A stretch of 64,000 nt of DNA, from contig NZ_JAFGYF010000011.1 in assembly GCF_016921195.1 (NCBI RefSeq), positions 1-64,000 of the forward strand, read 5' to 3'. The first letter of the stretch is position 1; each line of letters begins with the position of its first letter. The notes under the pieces were generated by a model. It was not told the origin of the DNA and searched no databases. It saw only the letters and a list, made by a program, of their open reading frames with translations. This document shows positions 1 through 7,821 of the stretch, in pieces. The position numbers were made by a program, and so were the translations under genes. Source of the stretch: Cellulosimicrobium cellulans. GTDB lineage: Bacteria > Actinomycetota > Actinomycetes > Actinomycetales > Cellulomonadaceae.

Positions 1-173
1 ACCTCACGCAACCACGGTTCTACCTCACGCAACCACGGTTCTACCTCACGCAACCACGGTTCTACCTCACGCAACCACGGTTCTACCTCACGCAACCACG
101 GTTCTACCTCACGCGACCACGGTTCTACCTCACGCGACCAGGGTTCTACCTCGCGCGACCGCGGTTCTACCTC
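1..173. repeat. 21-bp tandem repeat array, eight full units, cut by the window edge
   Basis: Eight head-to-tail 21-bp units run from 1 to 168, and the first 5 bases of a ninth reach 173. Each unit begins ACCTCACGC and ends CCACGGTTCT. Units 1-5 are identical; units 6, 7 and 8 drift progressively toward the moeZ gene (CGCAACC becomes CGCGACC, then further changes). Each unit holds an imperfect inverted repeat AACC-AC-GGTT. Read on the minus strand, every unit contains TAG in the frame of moeZ, so the moeZ stop codon is itself part of the array. The left end is cut off, so the copy number is a minimum. There are no spacers, so it is not CRISPR. Confidence 0.95.
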
Positions 174-1474
174 GGCGGGACGGCGGCCGCGAGGGCGTCG
201 AGGAGTGCGGGCACGCCGCCGACCACGGAGCGGGCGTCGATCCCGGCGGCGCGGGCGACGTCGGCGACGCGGGCCGAGCGGCCACCGACCGCGCACAGGA
301 CGAGCACCGGCCGGTCCGTCGGGAGGTCCGCGAGCGCCGCGGTGGGATCGCTCGTCAGGAACGTCCCGCTCGGCACGAGGGTCGACCCGGGGAGGGGGCG
401 CACCTGCGCCTCCCACTCCTCGCGCACGTCGAGCAGGTACGGCGCCGCGCCGTCGTCGCCCAGCAGGGCCGCGGCGTCGTGGGCGGTGACGTCGCGCTCG
501 GTCGGGAGGTGCGCCGGACCCGACGGCGCCGTGCTCGCGCGGTCCGGGGTGAGTGCCCTCGAGGGGACGAGGCCGCAGAACGCGGCGTAGGCGTCGTCGC
601 CGGGCAGGAGCTCGGTGACGGGCTCGCGCGTCGGGTCGGCGCGCACGGTGAGCTGGCGCCAGGAGAGGTCGAGCGCGTCGTAGACGGCGAGGCGCCCGAG
701 CAGCGTCGTGCCGGCGCCGGTGACGAGCTTGATCGCCTCCGTCGCCATGACGGAGCCGACGGTCCCGCACATCGCGCCAAGCACGCCGCCGGTCGCGCAG
801 TCGGGCGCGGCGCCCGGTGGCGGCGGGACGGGGAACACGTCGCGGTACGTGACGCCCTGCGCGCTCCGGTCGCCCGGCCCCGCGCCCGCGGGCGCCGTGG
901 CCCCCGCGGGCGCGGCGTCGTCCGGCGCCGCGAACCGCGGTGCGCCCCAGAAGACGCTGACCTGGCCCTGGAAGCGGTAGATCGAGCCCCAGACCACGGG
1001 CAGGCCGAGGACCTCGGCCGCGTCGGAGACGAGGTAGCGCGTCGGGAAGTTGTCGGCGCCGTCGAGGACGACGTCGTAGCCGCGCAGGACGTCGAGCGCG
1101 TTCTCCGCGTCGAGCCGCACCGCGTGCTCGACGACGCGCACGTGCGGGTTGACGTCGGCGATCGCGTCACGCGCGGAGTCGACCTTGCGGCGCCCGACGT
1201 CGGGGCCGCCGTGGATCACCTGGCGCTGGAGATTGGAGGTGTCGACGACGTCGTCGTCGACGATGCCGATCGTGCCCACGCCGGCGGCGGCGAGGTAGAG
1301 CAGCGCGGGGCTGCCGAGGCCGCCGGCGCCGACGACGAGCACGCGCGCGGCCGCGAGCCGGCGCTGGCCCTCGGTGCCGACGCCCGGCAGGGCGAGGTGG
1401 CGCGCGTACCGCTCGAGCTCCGGCGTCGAGAGCTCGGGACCGGGCGCGACGAGGGGCGCGAGCCGCGTCGTCAT
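167..1474 (-). CDS. moeZ: MoeZ/MoeB-type adenylyltransferase with C-terminal rhodanese domain
   Basis: This 435-residue protein joins a ThiF/MoeB adenylation domain to a rhodanese domain. The family adenylates the C-terminal glycine of ubiquitin-like sulfur carriers and then makes the thiocarboxylate used for molybdopterin, thiamine or cysteine synthesis. The nucleotide-binding loop GAGGLG is at residues 49-54, the adenylation-domain cysteine at C226 (context PDCATGGVLG), and the rhodanese cysteine at C394 (LCAVGGRS). An Ala/Pro-rich insert precedes C226. The ATG at 1474 overlaps the upstream gene's stop as ATGA, so the two are translationally coupled. The stop codon falls inside the 21-bp repeat array. 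Confidence 0.92.
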   Translation of the reverse strand: MTTRLAPLVAPGPELSTPELERYARHLALPGVGTEGQRRLAAARVLVVGAGGLGSPALLYLAAAGVGTIGIVDDDVVDTSNLQRQVIHGGPDVGRRKVDSARDAIADVNPHVRVVEHAVRLDAENALDVLRGYDVVLDGADNFPTRYLVSDAAEVLGLPVVWGSIYRFQGQVSVFWGAPRFAAPDDAAPAGATAPAGAGPGDRSAQGVTYRDVFPVPPPPGAAPDCATGGVLGAMCGTVGSVMATEAIKLVTGAGTTLLGRLAVYDALDLSWRQLTVRADPTREPVTELLPGDDAYAAFCGLVPSRALTPDRASTAPSGPAHLPTERDVTAHDAAALLGDDGAAPYLLDVREEWEAQVRPLPGSTLVPSGTFLTSDPTAALADLPTDRPVLVLCAVGGRSARVADVARAAGIDARSVVGGVPALLDALAAAVPPR

Positions 1475-1917
1475 GCCGCGTACTGCTCCTCCAGGCCGGC
1501 GAGCTTCGCCTCGGCCTCGGCGTGCACCTTCTTCTCGAGGATGAACGACATGACCGGGACGACGCCCGCGAACACCATGGTCGCGAGGCGCCCCCAACCC
1601 CAGCGCATCTTGGTCCAGAGGTCGAGCACGGTGACGAGGTAGACCACGTAGATCCAGCCGTGCGCGAAGGGGATCCAGGAGACGTACCGCATGATCCCGT
1701 CCACGTCGACGAACCGGCCGACCCCGTACTTGACGAGCATCTCGACGCACAGGATCAGCAGCATCACGCCGGTGATGATCGCGAGGACCCGGTAACGGGC
1801 GAGCGCACCGCGCGCCTTGCGGATCGCGGTGCGCGCGGCCTGCGCGCTGGGGGCCGCCGCGTCGGCGGGTGCGACGGCGGGCGCATCGGTGGGGGTGGCC
1901 GGGTCCTGCGTGGTCAT
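1471..1917 (-). CDS. DUF3817 integral membrane protein
   Basis: This 148-residue protein has an Ala/Pro/Thr-rich cytosolic N-terminus of about 35 residues, then a DUF3817 domain with about three hydrophobic segments: one from about residue 45 (VLAIITGVMLLILCVEML), one with the family signature HGWIYVVYLV, and one ending MSFILEKK. DUF3817 proteins are small actinobacterial membrane proteins of unknown function. A purine-rich GAGGA lies about 9 bases before the ATG. It overlaps moeZ by four bases, which suggests co-expression, but nothing links the two functionally. Confidence 0.85.
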   Translation of the reverse strand: MTTQDPATPTDAPAVAPADAAAPSAQAARTAIRKARGALARYRVLAIITGVMLLILCVEMLVKYGVGRFVDVDGIMRYVSWIPFAHGWIYVVYLVTVLDLWTKMRWGWGRLATMVFAGVVPVMSFILEKKVHAEAEAKLAGLEEQYAA

Positions 1918-2025
1918 GGGAGAGGTCCTCGTTCCGGGCGAGACGGCCGCGGCGGTCCCTGCCGCGCGCGGTGGCGTGTGACGCGGTCGCAGGTTAAAGC
2001 GTCGCCGCGTGTCGGGCGCCGAACC

Positions 2026-2031
2026 TAGGGT
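2026..2031 (+). promoter_or_regulatory. TAGGGT -10 box for the ABC exporter pair
   Basis: TAGGGT ends 8 bases before the GTG at 2040, leaving almost no room for a leader. This supports a leaderless transcript and that start codon. Confidence 0.6.
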
Positions 2032-2039
2032 AGAACACC

Positions 2040-3836
2040 GTGCGACCCCTCCCCCTTCCCGACCCGGGAACCCCCGACCTGCGCGGACCGACGCGCTACC
2101 TGCTCTGGCTGGCCAGGCGCCAGTGGACCGTGCTCACCGTCTCGGTGCTGCTCGGTCTGGCCAACTTCGCGTGCCAGGCGTTCCAGCCGTACATGCTCGG
2201 CCGCGCGCTCGACGAGGGGCTCGCGGAGGGGTTCGGTCCGGAGCTGTGGCGCTGGGCGGGGCTCCTGCTCGCGCTGGGCCTGGGGATCGTCGTCACGGGC
2301 GTGACGCAGCACCGGTTCGACATCGCGAACTGGCTGCGCTCCGCGCTCACCACGTCCCAGCTCGTGGGCGACGTCACCGCGCGCTCGGGCGACGCGATCA
2401 CGGAGGAGCTGCCCACGGGCGAGGTCGTGTCGACGGTCGCGAGCGACGCCATGCGCGTCGGCCAGCTGTTCTCGACGATGGGACAGTTCCTCGGCGCGCT
2501 CGGGGCGTACGTCGTGGTGGCCGTGATCATGCTGTCGACGTCGCTGCAGCTCGGGCTCGTCGTCGTGCTGGGCCTGCCGGTGGTCGCGGCCGTGCTCGCA
2601 CTGCTCGTCAAGCCGCTCCAGCAGCGCCAGGCCGCGCAGCGCGAGGCGCAGGGCCGGCTGACGACGCTCGGCGCCGACACCGTCTCCGGCCTGCGCATCC
2701 TGCGCGGCATCGGCGGCGAGGGCGTCTTCGTCGGCCGCTACGCGCGGCAGTCGCAGAAGGTGCGCGAGGCCGGCGTGAAGGTCGCGCACACGCAGGCCAC
2801 GCTCGACGCGCTCCAGGTGCTCCTGCCCGGTCTCCTCGTCGTGCTCGTCGTCTACCTCGGCGCGACGGCGGCGCTGGCCGGCGCCATCACGCCCGGGCAG
2901 CTCGTCGCGTTCTACGGGTACGCGGCGTTCCTCGGCTGGCCGCTCCAGGTCGCGACGCAGATGCTCAACATCGCCACGCGCGCGCACGTCGCGTCGCGCA
3001 AGATCGTGCGCGTCCTCGCGGTCGAGCCCGCCGCGGGCGCGACCCCGGCGACCGCGCCCATGCCGCCCGAGGGTAGCCCCCTCGTCGACGAGACGAGCGG
3101 GCTCGTCCTCGAACCGGGCCGCGTCGTCGCGCTCGTCTCCGCGGACCCCGACGCGTCGGCGGCCGTCGCGACGCGCCTGGGCCGGTTCGACGACGCCGCG
3201 GAGGCCGCCACGCCCGTGCGGCTCGGTGGGACGCTCCTCGCCGACCTGGACAAGCACGCGCTCCGGCGCCGGATCGTGGTCGCCGAGGCGACGCCGCAGC
3301 TCTTCTCCGGCGCGCTGCGCGACGAGCTCGACCCGCGAGGTTCCGCGACCGAGGCCGACGTGCTCGCCGCCGTCACGGTCGCCGACGCGCACGACGTTCT
3401 CGACTCCGTCCCCGGCGGCCTCGCGGGCGAGCTGCCCGAGAAGGGCCGGTCGCTCTCGGGCGGTCAGCGCCAGCGCGTCGCGCTCGCGCGCGCCCTGCTC
3501 ACCGAGCCCGAGGTCCTCGTGCTCGTCGAGCCGACGAGCGCCGTCGACGCCCACACCGAGGCGCGGATCGCCGCGCGCCTCGCCGACGCGCGGCGCGGGC
3601 GCACGACGCTCGTCGTCACCGCGTCACCGCTCGTGCTCGAGCACGTCGACGAGGTCCTGCTCCTCGAGGACGGCCGGGTCACCGCGCGCGGCACGCACCG
3701 CGACCTCGTCGACCGTGCGCACTCCGCCGCGACCACGCCGGACGACGACGCGGCCCGCTACCTGCGCGTCGTCGGACGATCGCTCGACGACACCTCCGAT
3801 CTCGTCCGCACCGCACCCGAAGGAGGCCAGGCATGA
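2040..3836 (+). CDS. ABC exporter subunit A: transmembrane domain plus degenerate nucleotide-binding domain
   Basis: This 598-residue half-transporter has a six-helix exporter domain (about residues 20-330) and an NBD. The signature motif is intact (LSGGQRQRVALARALL, near residue 470). The Walker A region has lost the P-loop: VSADPDASAAVATRLG replaces GxxGxGKST. Walker B reads LVLVEPTSAVD, with Val in place of Asp but the Glu kept, and the H-loop histidine is gone (VVTASPLVLEH). It should therefore bind ATP only by contributing its signature to the partner's P-loop. It overlaps the partner gene by ATGA (3833-3836) with AAGGAGG upstream. The substrate is unknown; the family includes drug, lipid and peptide exporters. 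Confidence 0.92.
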   Translation: MRPLPLPDPGTPDLRGPTRYLLWLARRQWTVLTVSVLLGLANFACQAFQPYMLGRALDEGLAEGFGPELWRWAGLLLALGLGIVVTGVTQHRFDIANWLRSALTTSQLVGDVTARSGDAITEELPTGEVVSTVASDAMRVGQLFSTMGQFLGALGAYVVVAVIMLSTSLQLGLVVVLGLPVVAAVLALLVKPLQQRQAAQREAQGRLTTLGADTVSGLRILRGIGGEGVFVGRYARQSQKVREAGVKVAHTQATLDALQVLLPGLLVVLVVYLGATAALAGAITPGQLVAFYGYAAFLGWPLQVATQMLNIATRAHVASRKIVRVLAVEPAAGATPATAPMPPEGSPLVDETSGLVLEPGRVVALVSADPDASAAVATRLGRFDDAAEAATPVRLGGTLLADLDKHALRRRIVVAEATPQLFSGALRDELDPRGSATEADVLAAVTVADAHDVLDSVPGGLAGELPEKGRSLSGGQRQRVALARALLTEPEVLVLVEPTSAVDAHTEARIAARLADARRGRTTLVVTASPLVLEHVDEVLLLEDGRVTARGTHRDLVDRAHSAATTPDDDAARYLRVVGRSLDDTSDLVRTAPEGGQA

Positions 3837-5566
3837 GGCTCCCCGTCGCCGACGGCCCCGCCGTCCGCGCCGCCGCCGGGCGGCTCTTCGCCCGCCACCG
3901 CGGCACGTTCGTGCTCATCGCCGTGCTGCACACGCTGGCCGCCGTCGCGGGGCTGATCGGGCCGTGGCTGCTCGGGCGCCTCGTCGACGCCGTCACCGAG
4001 GGCACGACGTCGTCCTACGTGACGACCGTCGTCGCCGTCGGCGCGGGGGCGGTCGTCGCGCAGGCCGTGCTGCGCAGGTACGCGCAGCGCCTGTCGATGG
4101 TGTTCGGCGAGACGGTGTTCGCCGAGCTGCGCGAGGACCTCGTCGAGACGGTGACCTCGCTCCCGCTGTCCACGGTCGAGCGAGCCGGCACGGGCGACCT
4201 CGTCGCGCGCACGACCAACGACGTCGACCGGATCCAGCACGCGGTGCGGTTCGGCGTGCCGCAGCTTCTCGTGGCGGTCGTGACGCTCGTCCTCACCGTG
4301 GTGGCGTCGGTCGTCGTCGCGCCGCTCGTCGCCCTCGCGCTGTTCGTCGGCGTCCCGCTGCTCGTCGTCGTCTCGCGGTGGTACCTCAAGCGCGCGTCGG
4401 CCGGGTACCAGCGCGAGGCCGCCGCCTACGCGACGCTCAACGGCACCATCACGGAGAGCGTCGAGGGCGCGCGCACGGTCGACGCGCTCTCGCTCACCGA
4501 GCGGCGCAAGGCCCGCGTGCGCGCCGACCTCGCGGAGGCGTTCCAGGCCGAGAGGTACACGCTCGGGCTGCGCACCGTGCTCTTCCCGGGGATCGACCTC
4601 GCGATCGCGATCGCCCCCGTCGCGGCGCTCGTGTGGGGCGCGTGGCTGATGTCGCAGGGCCAGACGACGCTCGGCGCCGTCGCGACGGTGACCACCTACG
4701 CGTTCCAGCTCGCCGGGCCGGTGTGGAACCTCATCTTCTGGCTCGACGAGATCCAGGTCGCCGCGGCGTCCTACGCCCGGATCGTCGGCGTCTCGCAGGT
4801 GCCGGGCGACCGGGCCGCGACGGGCGACGTGCCCGACGGCGACCGGCTCGTCGCGCGCGACGTCGAGTACGCCTACCGCGAGGGCCACCCCGTGCTGCAC
4901 GGCGTCTCGCTCGACCTCGATCCGGGCGAGCGGCTCGCCGTCGTCGGCCCGTCCGGCGCAGGCAAGTCGACCCTCGGCCGCATGCTCGCGGGCATCCACC
5001 CGCCCACGGCCGGGTCCGTCCGCTCCGGCGGCGTGCGGCTCGTCGACCTGCCGCTCGAGGACCTGCGGCGCGAGGTCGCGCTCGTCACGCAGGAGCACCA
5101 CGTGTTCGTCGGCACGCTCGCGGACAACCTGCGCCTCGCGAAGGTCGACGCGAGCGAGGCCGAGCTGCTCGACGCGCTCGACGCCGTCGACGCGCGCGGG
5201 TGGGCCGAGTCCCTGCCCGAGGGGCTGGAGACGACGGTCGGGTCGGGCGGGCACGTGCTCACCCCGGCGCAGGCGCAGCAGGTCGCGCTCGCGCGGCTCG
5301 TGCTGCTCGACCCGCACACGCTCGTGCTCGACGAGGCGACGTCGCTGCTCGACCCGCGCGCGGCCCGCCACCTCGAGCGCTCGCTCGACGCCGTGCTCGC
5401 CGGCCGCACGGTCGTCGCGATCGCGCACCGCCTGCACACCGCGCACGACGCCGACCGCGTCGCCGTGGTCGACGGCGGTCGGATCAGCGAGATCGGCCCG
5501 CACGACGAGCTCGTCGCCGCGGGCGGCGACTACGCGAGGCTCTGGCACTCCTGGCAGCAGGAGTAG
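3833..5566 (+). CDS. ABC exporter subunit B: transmembrane domain plus catalytic nucleotide-binding domain
   Basis: This 577-residue partner of the preceding half-transporter has a transmembrane domain (about residues 20-310) and an NBD. Its defects are the mirror image of subunit A: Walker A (GPSGAGKST, near residue 372), the Q-loop (VTQEHH), Walker B (LVLDEATSLLD) and the H-loop (AIAHRLHT) are intact, but the signature is degenerate (LTPAQAQQVALAR in place of LSGGQ). In the A/B heterodimer, one composite ATP site would have all canonical motifs and the other would have none. The ATG overlaps the subunit A stop with a strong RBS at 3820-3826. Confidence 0.92.
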   Translation: MRLPVADGPAVRAAAGRLFARHRGTFVLIAVLHTLAAVAGLIGPWLLGRLVDAVTEGTTSSYVTTVVAVGAGAVVAQAVLRRYAQRLSMVFGETVFAELREDLVETVTSLPLSTVERAGTGDLVARTTNDVDRIQHAVRFGVPQLLVAVVTLVLTVVASVVVAPLVALALFVGVPLLVVVSRWYLKRASAGYQREAAAYATLNGTITESVEGARTVDALSLTERRKARVRADLAEAFQAERYTLGLRTVLFPGIDLAIAIAPVAALVWGAWLMSQGQTTLGAVATVTTYAFQLAGPVWNLIFWLDEIQVAAASYARIVGVSQVPGDRAATGDVPDGDRLVARDVEYAYREGHPVLHGVSLDLDPGERLAVVGPSGAGKSTLGRMLAGIHPPTAGSVRSGGVRLVDLPLEDLRREVALVTQEHHVFVGTLADNLRLAKVDASEAELLDALDAVDARGWAESLPEGLETTVGSGGHVLTPAQAQQVALARLVLLDPHTLVLDEATSLLDPRAARHLERSLDAVLAGRTVVAIAHRLHTAHDADRVAVVDGGRISEIGPHDELVAAGGDYARLWHSWQQE

Positions 5567-5583
5567 AGCCGGTCGGTGCCAAG

Positions 5584-6630
5584 ATGGTGCCGATGCCTGG
5601 AACGACGAGCGCCACCCCGCACGACCTCCCGACCCTCCCAAGTCCCTGGCGGGCCCGGGTCCCCGGCTACGCCGACGTCGATGCGCTCGTCCGGCTGCGG
5701 CGCCTCGACGAGCTCCAGGGGACGGGCTCGACGCACGTCGACCCCGCCGGGATCGAGTCCGAGGTCGCGGGGATGGCCTCGTGGACGCGGCGCCAGCTCG
5801 TCGCCGTCGGGACGGACGACGTCCCGCGGGCCTGGATCACCGTGCAAGACCGCGCCGCGGGGCGCGCGACGGTCTGGGGCTACTTCGACCGCGACGTGCC
5901 CGAGGTCGACGCGATCGCGGACGCGTTCTACCGCTGGGCGGAGCGCGCGGCGGTGGCGATGGCACGCCTGCGCGGCGTCACGGCGACGCGTCTCGACGAG
6001 AGCCCGTTCGCCGACGACACGCGCCAGGCCGGGTGGCTGACCCGGGCCGGGTACGCGAGACGGCGCAGCTGGCTGCACATGACGCGCCCGGTCGTCGCGG
6101 AGGAGGCCGCGCTCGCGCCGCGCGCGGGGGTCACGGTGCGCCCGGTCGAGCGGCACGAGAACGGCATGCCCGTCGCGGCCGACCTCCAGGTCGTGCACCA
6201 GATGCTGGAGACGTCCTTCCAGGACCACTTCAACTCCTACCGGGAGAGCTTCTCGGAGTTCGTGCAGCGGCTCCGTGAGGACCCTGGTCACAGCTGGGAC
6301 CACTGGTGGCTCGCGTACGTGGAGACCGACGACGGCGACCACGTGCCCGCGGGCACGGTGGTGTGCTCGTCCCTCGCCGCGCCCGAGGGCGGGGCCCGCG
6401 GCACCTACGTCGAGTACATCGGGGTGACCCGCGCCGCCCGCGGCCGCGGGGTGGCGAAGTCGCTGCTCGCGACGGTGATCGCGGACGCGGCGCGGGACGG
6501 TCGCGACCGCGTGGCGCTCGAGGTCGACGCGGACTCCCCGACCAGCGCGGACCAGCTCTACCGCTCGCTCGGCTGGGAGACGGACTACGTCACCGAGTCG
6601 TGGTTCAAGGACCTCGACCTCGACGACTGA
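5584..6630 (+). CDS. Tandem GNAT-family acetyltransferase
   Basis: This 348-residue protein looks like two GNAT folds in tandem, as in mycothiol synthase-type enzymes. The second half has a clear acetyl-CoA motif A (GVTRAARGRGVAKSLL, near residue 285) followed by an LYRSLGW motif B region. The first half (residues about 15-170) keeps the fold pattern but lacks a clear R/QxxGxG/A loop, so it is probably non-catalytic. The substrate is unknown. It starts 17 bases after the exporter operon without a convincing RBS; the ATG at 5593 is an in-frame alternative that would shorten it by three residues. Confidence 0.75.
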   Translation: MVPMPGTTSATPHDLPTLPSPWRARVPGYADVDALVRLRRLDELQGTGSTHVDPAGIESEVAGMASWTRRQLVAVGTDDVPRAWITVQDRAAGRATVWGYFDRDVPEVDAIADAFYRWAERAAVAMARLRGVTATRLDESPFADDTRQAGWLTRAGYARRRSWLHMTRPVVAEEAALAPRAGVTVRPVERHENGMPVAADLQVVHQMLETSFQDHFNSYRESFSEFVQRLREDPGHSWDHWWLAYVETDDGDHVPAGTVVCSSLAAPEGGARGTYVEYIGVTRAARGRGVAKSLLATVIADAARDGRDRVALEVDADSPTSADQLYRSLGWETDYVTESWFKDLDLDD

Positions 6631-6695
6631 CGCACCGCTCCGGAGCCGGGGGGCACCGCTCGACCGCCGAGGGCCCGGGGACCGGGTGCCGCTGC

Positions 6696-7553
6696 TCAGT
6701 CGCCGGGAAGCCCGGCGATCCCGGCGTCCTCGCCGCGCGCGCGGCGCTTGCCGCCGGCGGCCTCGTCGCGCACGAGGCGGATCCAGAGGAGCACCGCGAA
6801 GCCGCCGAACACCCACCACTGGAGCGCATAGAAGAGGTTCTGCAGGTTGAGGCCCGTGCCGCCCTCGATCGTCGGGCGCGGGAGCTGCGCCGGCCCGCCC
6901 TCGGCCGCCGACGGCTGCTCCGGGTCGGAGGTGAGGAGCACGAGGTAGCCCGAGTACATCGGCCCACCCCACTCGTTGACGAGCGCCCCGGTGGAGATGG
7001 CGTCGGTCAGCCCGGGGGCCGAGCCGCCCTGGCCCGCCGCCTCGGAAGCCTGCAGGTAGCCCGTGAGCCGCACGACGCCGTCGGGCGGGTCGAGAGCGGC
7101 GCTCTGCTCGGGCGTCGCGACCCAGCCGCGGACCACGGGCAGCACGGGCGCGCCCGAGAGGTCGGCCCACGACGCCCCCTGCGTCCCGTCGTCGGTCACG
7201 TGCAGCGGCGTGAGGACGAGGTAGCCCACCCGGCCGTCGAGCGCGCGGTTCTCCACGAGCAGCTGACCCTCCGGGTCGTACTCCCCCTCGACCCACGCCT
7301 GCCGGCCGACGAGCTCGCCGGGGAAGGAGGACTGCGGCGGGAGCAGCACGCCGACGCCCTGCGGCCCCGCGGCCTCGAGCTCCGCGGCCTCCTGCTGCGC
7401 CGCGAGCTCGGCACGCTGCTGCGCGCGGTCGAGCTGCCAGACGCCGAGCCGTGCGCACACGGCCGCGGCCAGGAGGAAGAGCACGAGCAGGCCGACCACA
7501 CGGGGCTGGCGGGCGACCGCCCAGAACGAACGCGGGGCGGTGGGCTCGGGCAC
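6696..7553 (-). CDS. SURF1-family cytochrome oxidase assembly protein
   Basis: This 285-residue protein has the SURF1 plan: an N-terminal membrane segment ([21 protein letters not shown]), an extracytoplasmic region, and a C-terminal segment with [19 protein letters not shown]. The family motifs [26 protein letters not shown] and VVRGWV are present. SURF1 helps assemble haem a into aa3-type cytochrome c oxidase. The GTG start is set by a TACCGT box six bases upstream; a longer frame to 7742 is Arg/Pro-rich and not credible. It is convergent with the GNAT gene. Confidence 0.88.
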   Translation of the reverse strand: MPEPTAPRSFWAVARQPRVVGLLVLFLLAAAVCARLGVWQLDRAQQRAELAAQQEAAELEAAGPQGVGVLLPPQSSFPGELVGRQAWVEGEYDPEGQLLVENRALDGRVGYLVLTPLHVTDDGTQGASWADLSGAPVLPVVRGWVATPEQSAALDPPDGVVRLTGYLQASEAAGQGGSAPGLTDAISTGALVNEWGGPMYSGYLVLLTSDPEQPSAAEGGPAQLPRPTIEGGTGLNLQNLFYALQWWVFGGFAVLLWIRLVRDEAAGGKRRARGEDAGIAGLPGD

Positions 7554-7559
7554 GCCCCC

Positions 7560-7565
7560 ACGGTA
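7560..7565 (-). promoter_or_regulatory. TACCGT -10 box for the SURF1 gene
   Basis: TACCGT on the minus strand is separated by six bases from the GTG at 7553, consistent with a leaderless mRNA. Confidence 0.55.
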
Positions 7566-7821
7566 TCCGGGGCCCGGGCAACTCCCCGAATCCGCGGGCC
7601 CGGGCGGGCGAACGTCACACCGGTGCCGGGGCACGCTCCGGTGGCCGGCGGTGACCGACGTCCCGGGCACCCGCCGCGGCGCCCGGGACCTTCGACCCTT
7701 TGTGCCCCCGCGGACGCACGTCACACCGTCCCCCGCCGTCACGGACCGTGCAGGGCCTCGGTCGATGCGGTTGTATGAAGCCGTAGTCGTTCACGAACCC
7801 TTCCCCCTGCAGGAGCGTGAG

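Noticed and set aside
1-168. Tandem 21-bp units as a CRISPR array
   Set aside because: The units abut with no spacers, and no cas genes were seen.
2040-3836. Subunit A as a pseudogene because of its lost P-loop
   Set aside because: The frame is intact, the signature motif is well kept, and subunit B has the exactly complementary losses, which argues for selection.
6631-6695. Terminator between the tandem GNAT gene and SURF1
   Set aside because: GC-rich with short complementary runs, but no stem of convincing length.
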